From assembly GCF_040253635.1 (NCBI RefSeq), contig NZ_JBEJGX010000003.1:4048501-4112500 (forward strand): a stretch of 64,000 nucleotides of DNA. The letters are read 5' to 3'. Made by a program: the position numbers and the translations under genes. The DNA comes from Streptomyces sp. Edi2. GTDB taxonomy: Bacteria; Actinomycetota; Actinomycetes; Streptomycetales; Streptomycetaceae. This document shows, one piece after another, positions 59,612 through 64,000 of the stretch; positions within the stretch are counted from its first letter, which is position 1, and every line of letters starts with the position of its first letter. The notes beneath the pieces are model-generated. The model saw only the letters and a program-made list of their open reading frames with translations. It ran no database searches and was not told the origin of the DNA.

Positions 59612-60818
59612 ATCCGTCACCGTATCGGGCCTTCGGCACCCCGAACGATCGGGCATACACCAACGTCACCAGCACCAGGGCCATCGGTACGAGCATCGCC
59701 CCCCGATAGCTCCAGGAATCACCGAGCGCCCCGACCAACGGAGAGCCGATCAGAAAACCCACATAGTTGAAAATGTTCAGCCGCGCGACGGCCAGGTCCG
59801 AGGCCCCCGGGCCGTGCTGCTCGCCGGCGTACCGCCCCGCCGCCGCGAACGTCTGGGGCACGATCACACACAGCCCGAACCCCAGCAGGGTGAACCCCGC
59901 CATGCCGGCCCAGGCCCCCGGAGCCGCCGCCACCACCGCGAAACCGCCCGCCGCGACCACCGTCCCGGTCCGCACCACCGCGACCGCCCCGAACCGCCGC
60001 ACACCCAGATCCCCGACCGCCCGCCCGAGCAGCGTGGTGACCATATAGACGTTGTACGGGACGGTGGCCAGCTGCTCCGAGCTCCCCAGTACGTCCTGCA
60101 GATACTTGGCGCTCCAATTGGAGACGGTCGAGTCCCCGATATACGCACACGCCATCACCAGACACAGCGGCAACAACACCCGCATCGCAACGGGCGCAAC
60201 GGCCGCCCCCGGCCCCTCCCCGCCCTCCGCCGGATCCCGGCGGTCCCGGTCCACGAACCAGCGGCCCACGAGCAGCGCCAGCGGCACCAGCACAGCCACC
60301 ACCGGCCCGTACAGCAGCGCAAGCGACAGCTTCCAGTGCGCACCCGCCCAGGCCAGCGAGGCGCCCACGATGCCGCCCAGGCTGTACGCCGCATGGAACC
60401 CGAGCATGATGCTCCGCCCGTACGCCCGCTGCAGGCTCACCCCGAGCATGTTCATCGAGGCGTCCAGCGCCCCCACCGACAACCCGAAGACCGCCAGCGC
60501 CACGGCGGCCTGCGCCATCGACCCGACCGACCCGACCGCCAGCAGCGCCAGACACACCACGGGCTGCACGCACCGCAGGACCCGGCCGGCCCGCACCCGC
60601 TTCACCACCTGCTCGGCAACGAAGCTGCCGACGCCCGCGAGCACCGGCACGGCCGCAAGGAAGGCCGGCAGCAGGCCGTCCGAAATCCCGTAGCGCTCCT
60701 GGATCGCGGGGATGCGGGTCACGAGGAGAGCGAAGACCGCCCCCTGGACGAAGAAGCTGAGGGCGAGCGAGACCCGGCCGTGCCGTAACTGCGCTCCTGG
60801 TATCCGAGGGGCCGTCAT
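59580..60818 (-). CDS. MFS transporter
   Basis: A 412-residue twelve-helix major facilitator protein (SLALSFFVQGAVFALLVTRI as the first helix; a basic loop after helix 6 at VGRWFVDRDRRDP). It resembles the FucP/YbjJ-like group of exporters. Substrate unknown. The 3' end overlaps acuC, which suggests joint transcription, though the functions need not be linked. Confidence 0.9.
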   Translation of the reverse strand: MTAPRIPGAQLRHGRVSLALSFFVQGAVFALLVTRIPAIQERYGISDGLLPAFLAAVPVLAGVGSFVAEQVVKRVRAGRVLRCVQPVVCLALLAVGSVGSMAQAAVALAVFGLSVGALDASMNMLGVSLQRAYGRSIMLGFHAAYSLGGIVGASLAWAGAHWKLSLALLYGPVVAVLVPLALLVGRWFVDRDRRDPAEGGEGPGAAVAPVAMRVLLPLCLVMACAYIGDSTVSNWSAKYLQDVLGSSEQLATVPYNVYMVTTLLGRAVGDLGVRRFGAVAVVRTGTVVAAGGFAVVAAAPGAWAGMAGFTLLGFGLCVIVPQTFAAAGRYAGEQHGPGASDLAVARLNIFNYVGFLIGSPLVGALGDSWSYRGAMLVPMALVLVTLVYARSFGVPKARYGDGYERPRTADVG

Positions 60819-60912
60819 GGCCGCTCAGCCTAGGACTCCCCACTACCACTGGGTAGATGGATCTCCCCACCAATTCCGGCGAGGCACCCGACCGGCAGGG
60901 CCCTCCCCTGCC

Positions 60913-61599
60913 CTACTGCAACAGCGCCGGCAACTCCGCCATGTGGGCGAACAGCGTGGTGGCCCCGGCCTCCGTCAGCTTCGCCGCCGGCGTCATCGCC
61001 GTGAAGCCGTACACGTCCATCCCCGCGGCGATCGCGGCCCGCACCCCCAGCGGACTGTCCTCGACCACTGCACACCGCTCCGGTGCCACCCCCATCTCCC
61101 GCGCCGCATGCAGAAAGAGATCCGGCGTCGGCTTCCCCCGCCCCACATCCTCCGAGGAGAAAATCCTCCCGGCACCGACGGCACCACCGGCACCGCTGGC
61201 CTGCCCCTCGGCAAAGCGCTCGAACAGCCCCGTCTCCCTCAACGCGACCCGGATACGCTCATGGCTCCCCGACGACCCGACGCAGTACGGCACCCCGTCG
61301 GCGGCCAGCTTGTCCAGCACCTCGACCACGCCCACCACGGGCTCCAACCGGCTGCGGAATTCCTCGAAGACCCGCGCATCAAAGGCCTCGTCGAACCCGG
61401 CCGGCAGCCGTCTTCCCGACCGGTCCAGCACCGTCTCGTGAATGCGGTGCTTCGCGCCGCCCATGAAGTCACGCACTGACTCTTCATAGGTCGTCGGATG
61501 GCCCAGCTCGCTGAGGTACGCGGCCAGGATCCGGTTGGCGATCGGTTCACTGTCCACCAGCACGCCATCGTTATCGAAAATGACCAGGTCATAGCGCAT
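60913..61599 (-). CDS. HAD family hydrolase, beta-phosphoglucomutase-like
   Basis: A 228-residue HAD-IA protein. Motif I is VIFDNDGVLVDSEP (with Asn in place of the usual second residue), motif II is CVGSSGSHER, and motifs III/IV are GKPTPDLFLHA and CAVVEDSPLGV. The small helical cap fits sugar-phosphate phosphatases or mutases. Last gene before the rrn operon, same strand as the MFS gene. Confidence 0.92.
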   Translation of the reverse strand: MRYDLVIFDNDGVLVDSEPIANRILAAYLSELGHPTTYEESVRDFMGGAKHRIHETVLDRSGRRLPAGFDEAFDARVFEEFRSRLEPVVGVVEVLDKLAADGVPYCVGSSGSHERIRVALRETGLFERFAEGQASGAGGAVGAGRIFSSEDVGRGKPTPDLFLHAAREMGVAPERCAVVEDSPLGVRAAIAAGMDVYGFTAMTPAAKLTEAGATTLFAHMAELPALLQ

Positions 61600-61635
61600 G
61601 CCCCTGAGCGTACCGAGCGGCCCCGGAACGCAGAA

Positions 61636-61663
61636 AAGCCCCGCACCATAAGGTGCGGGGCTT
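61636..61663 (-). terminator. rRNA operon terminator
   Basis: AAGCCCCGCACC, loop ATAA, GGTGCGGGGCTT: a 12-bp perfect stem just past the 5S 3' end, followed leftward by TTTTC. It ends the leftward rrn transcript. Confidence 0.9.
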
Positions 61664-61676
61664 TCCCACAATGATT

Positions 61677-61795
61677 GTTCGGCGGCGTCCTACTCTCCCA
61701 CAGGGTCCCCCCTGCAGTACCATCGGCGCTGAAAGGCTTAGCTTCCGGGTTCGGAATGTAACCGGGCGTTTCCCTAACGCAATGACCACCGAAAC
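61677..61795 (-). rRNA. rrf: 5S ribosomal RNA
   Basis: About 119 nt read leftward, from GTTTCGGTGGTCATTGCG at 61795 to GGACGCCGCCGAAC at the 3' end. The 5' and 3' ends pair as expected, and the loop sequence GAACCCGGAAGCTAAGC is the conserved 5S signature. Ends are approximate to a few bases. Confidence 0.95.
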
Positions 61796-61872
61796 ACTAT
61801 GAAGTTAACCAACCCGGCAAAAACACAGGTCGTTACTTCAGAACCTACACAGTGGACGCGAGCAACTGAGGA

Positions 61873-64000
<2,128 letters not shown>

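Overview
The window looks like a Streptomyces (or very close actinomycete) chromosome. It is strongly GC-rich, uses GTG/TTG starts often, and carries Streptomyces hallmark genes: bldN-rsbN, rex-hemACD, class I lysS divergent from argS, futalosine-route mqnP/mqnL, DUF2637 and DUF3558 proteins, and a RtcB ligase. I cannot name the species.

Layout. 0-15 kb is mainly conserved housekeeping: the last menaquinone genes, then a leftward cytochrome c maturation block (resA-ccdA-resB-ccsB), a polysaccharide deacetylase-like lipoprotein, a histidine phosphatase and hemL. 15-23.5 kb is a mixed accessory zone: SDRs, a cupin, a mycothiol-isomerase-like protein, AraC and TetR regulators, and a flavin monooxygenase with a TetR operator cluster. 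23.6-27.4 kb is an unusual, less GC-rich island. It holds a Cys-free double-glycine-leader peptide, a small membrane protein and a GT2 glycosyltransferase, bracketed and interrupted by decayed copies of the 3' end of rtcB; the intact rtcB stands at its right edge. 28.7-33 kb carries two DUF3558 lipoproteins, a DUF2637 membrane protein and a small secreted four-cysteine peptide. 33-38 kb has lysS/argS, a class A beta-lactamase and a CsbD-like protein.

38.4-49.6 kb is the heme locus, all leftward: rex-hemA-hemC-hemD are translationally coupled, with a Rex operator upstream of rex, and hemB lies about 5.3 kb further on. Between hemD and hemB are a frameshifted DNA-binding gene, an IS5-type transposase relic, a complete IS5/IS427-like element inserted at the stop codon of a merR gene, a SnoaL-like protein and a MerR-controlled alpha/beta hydrolase. 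50-57.4 kb is a developmental/ribosomal segment: glutaredoxin-like protein, HAD phosphatase, sigma-BldN, anti-sigma RsbN with a sigma-BldN-type promoter, an acyltransferase/SDR pair, the 32-residue ribosomal protein bS22 and a BldC-like DNA-binding protein. 57.5-61.6 kb has a phosphatase-like protein, AcuC, an MFS exporter and a HAD hydrolase. The right end is the 5S gene and the 3' two thirds of a 23S gene, both leftward, so an rrn operon continues beyond the window. I saw no tRNA genes and no CRISPR array.
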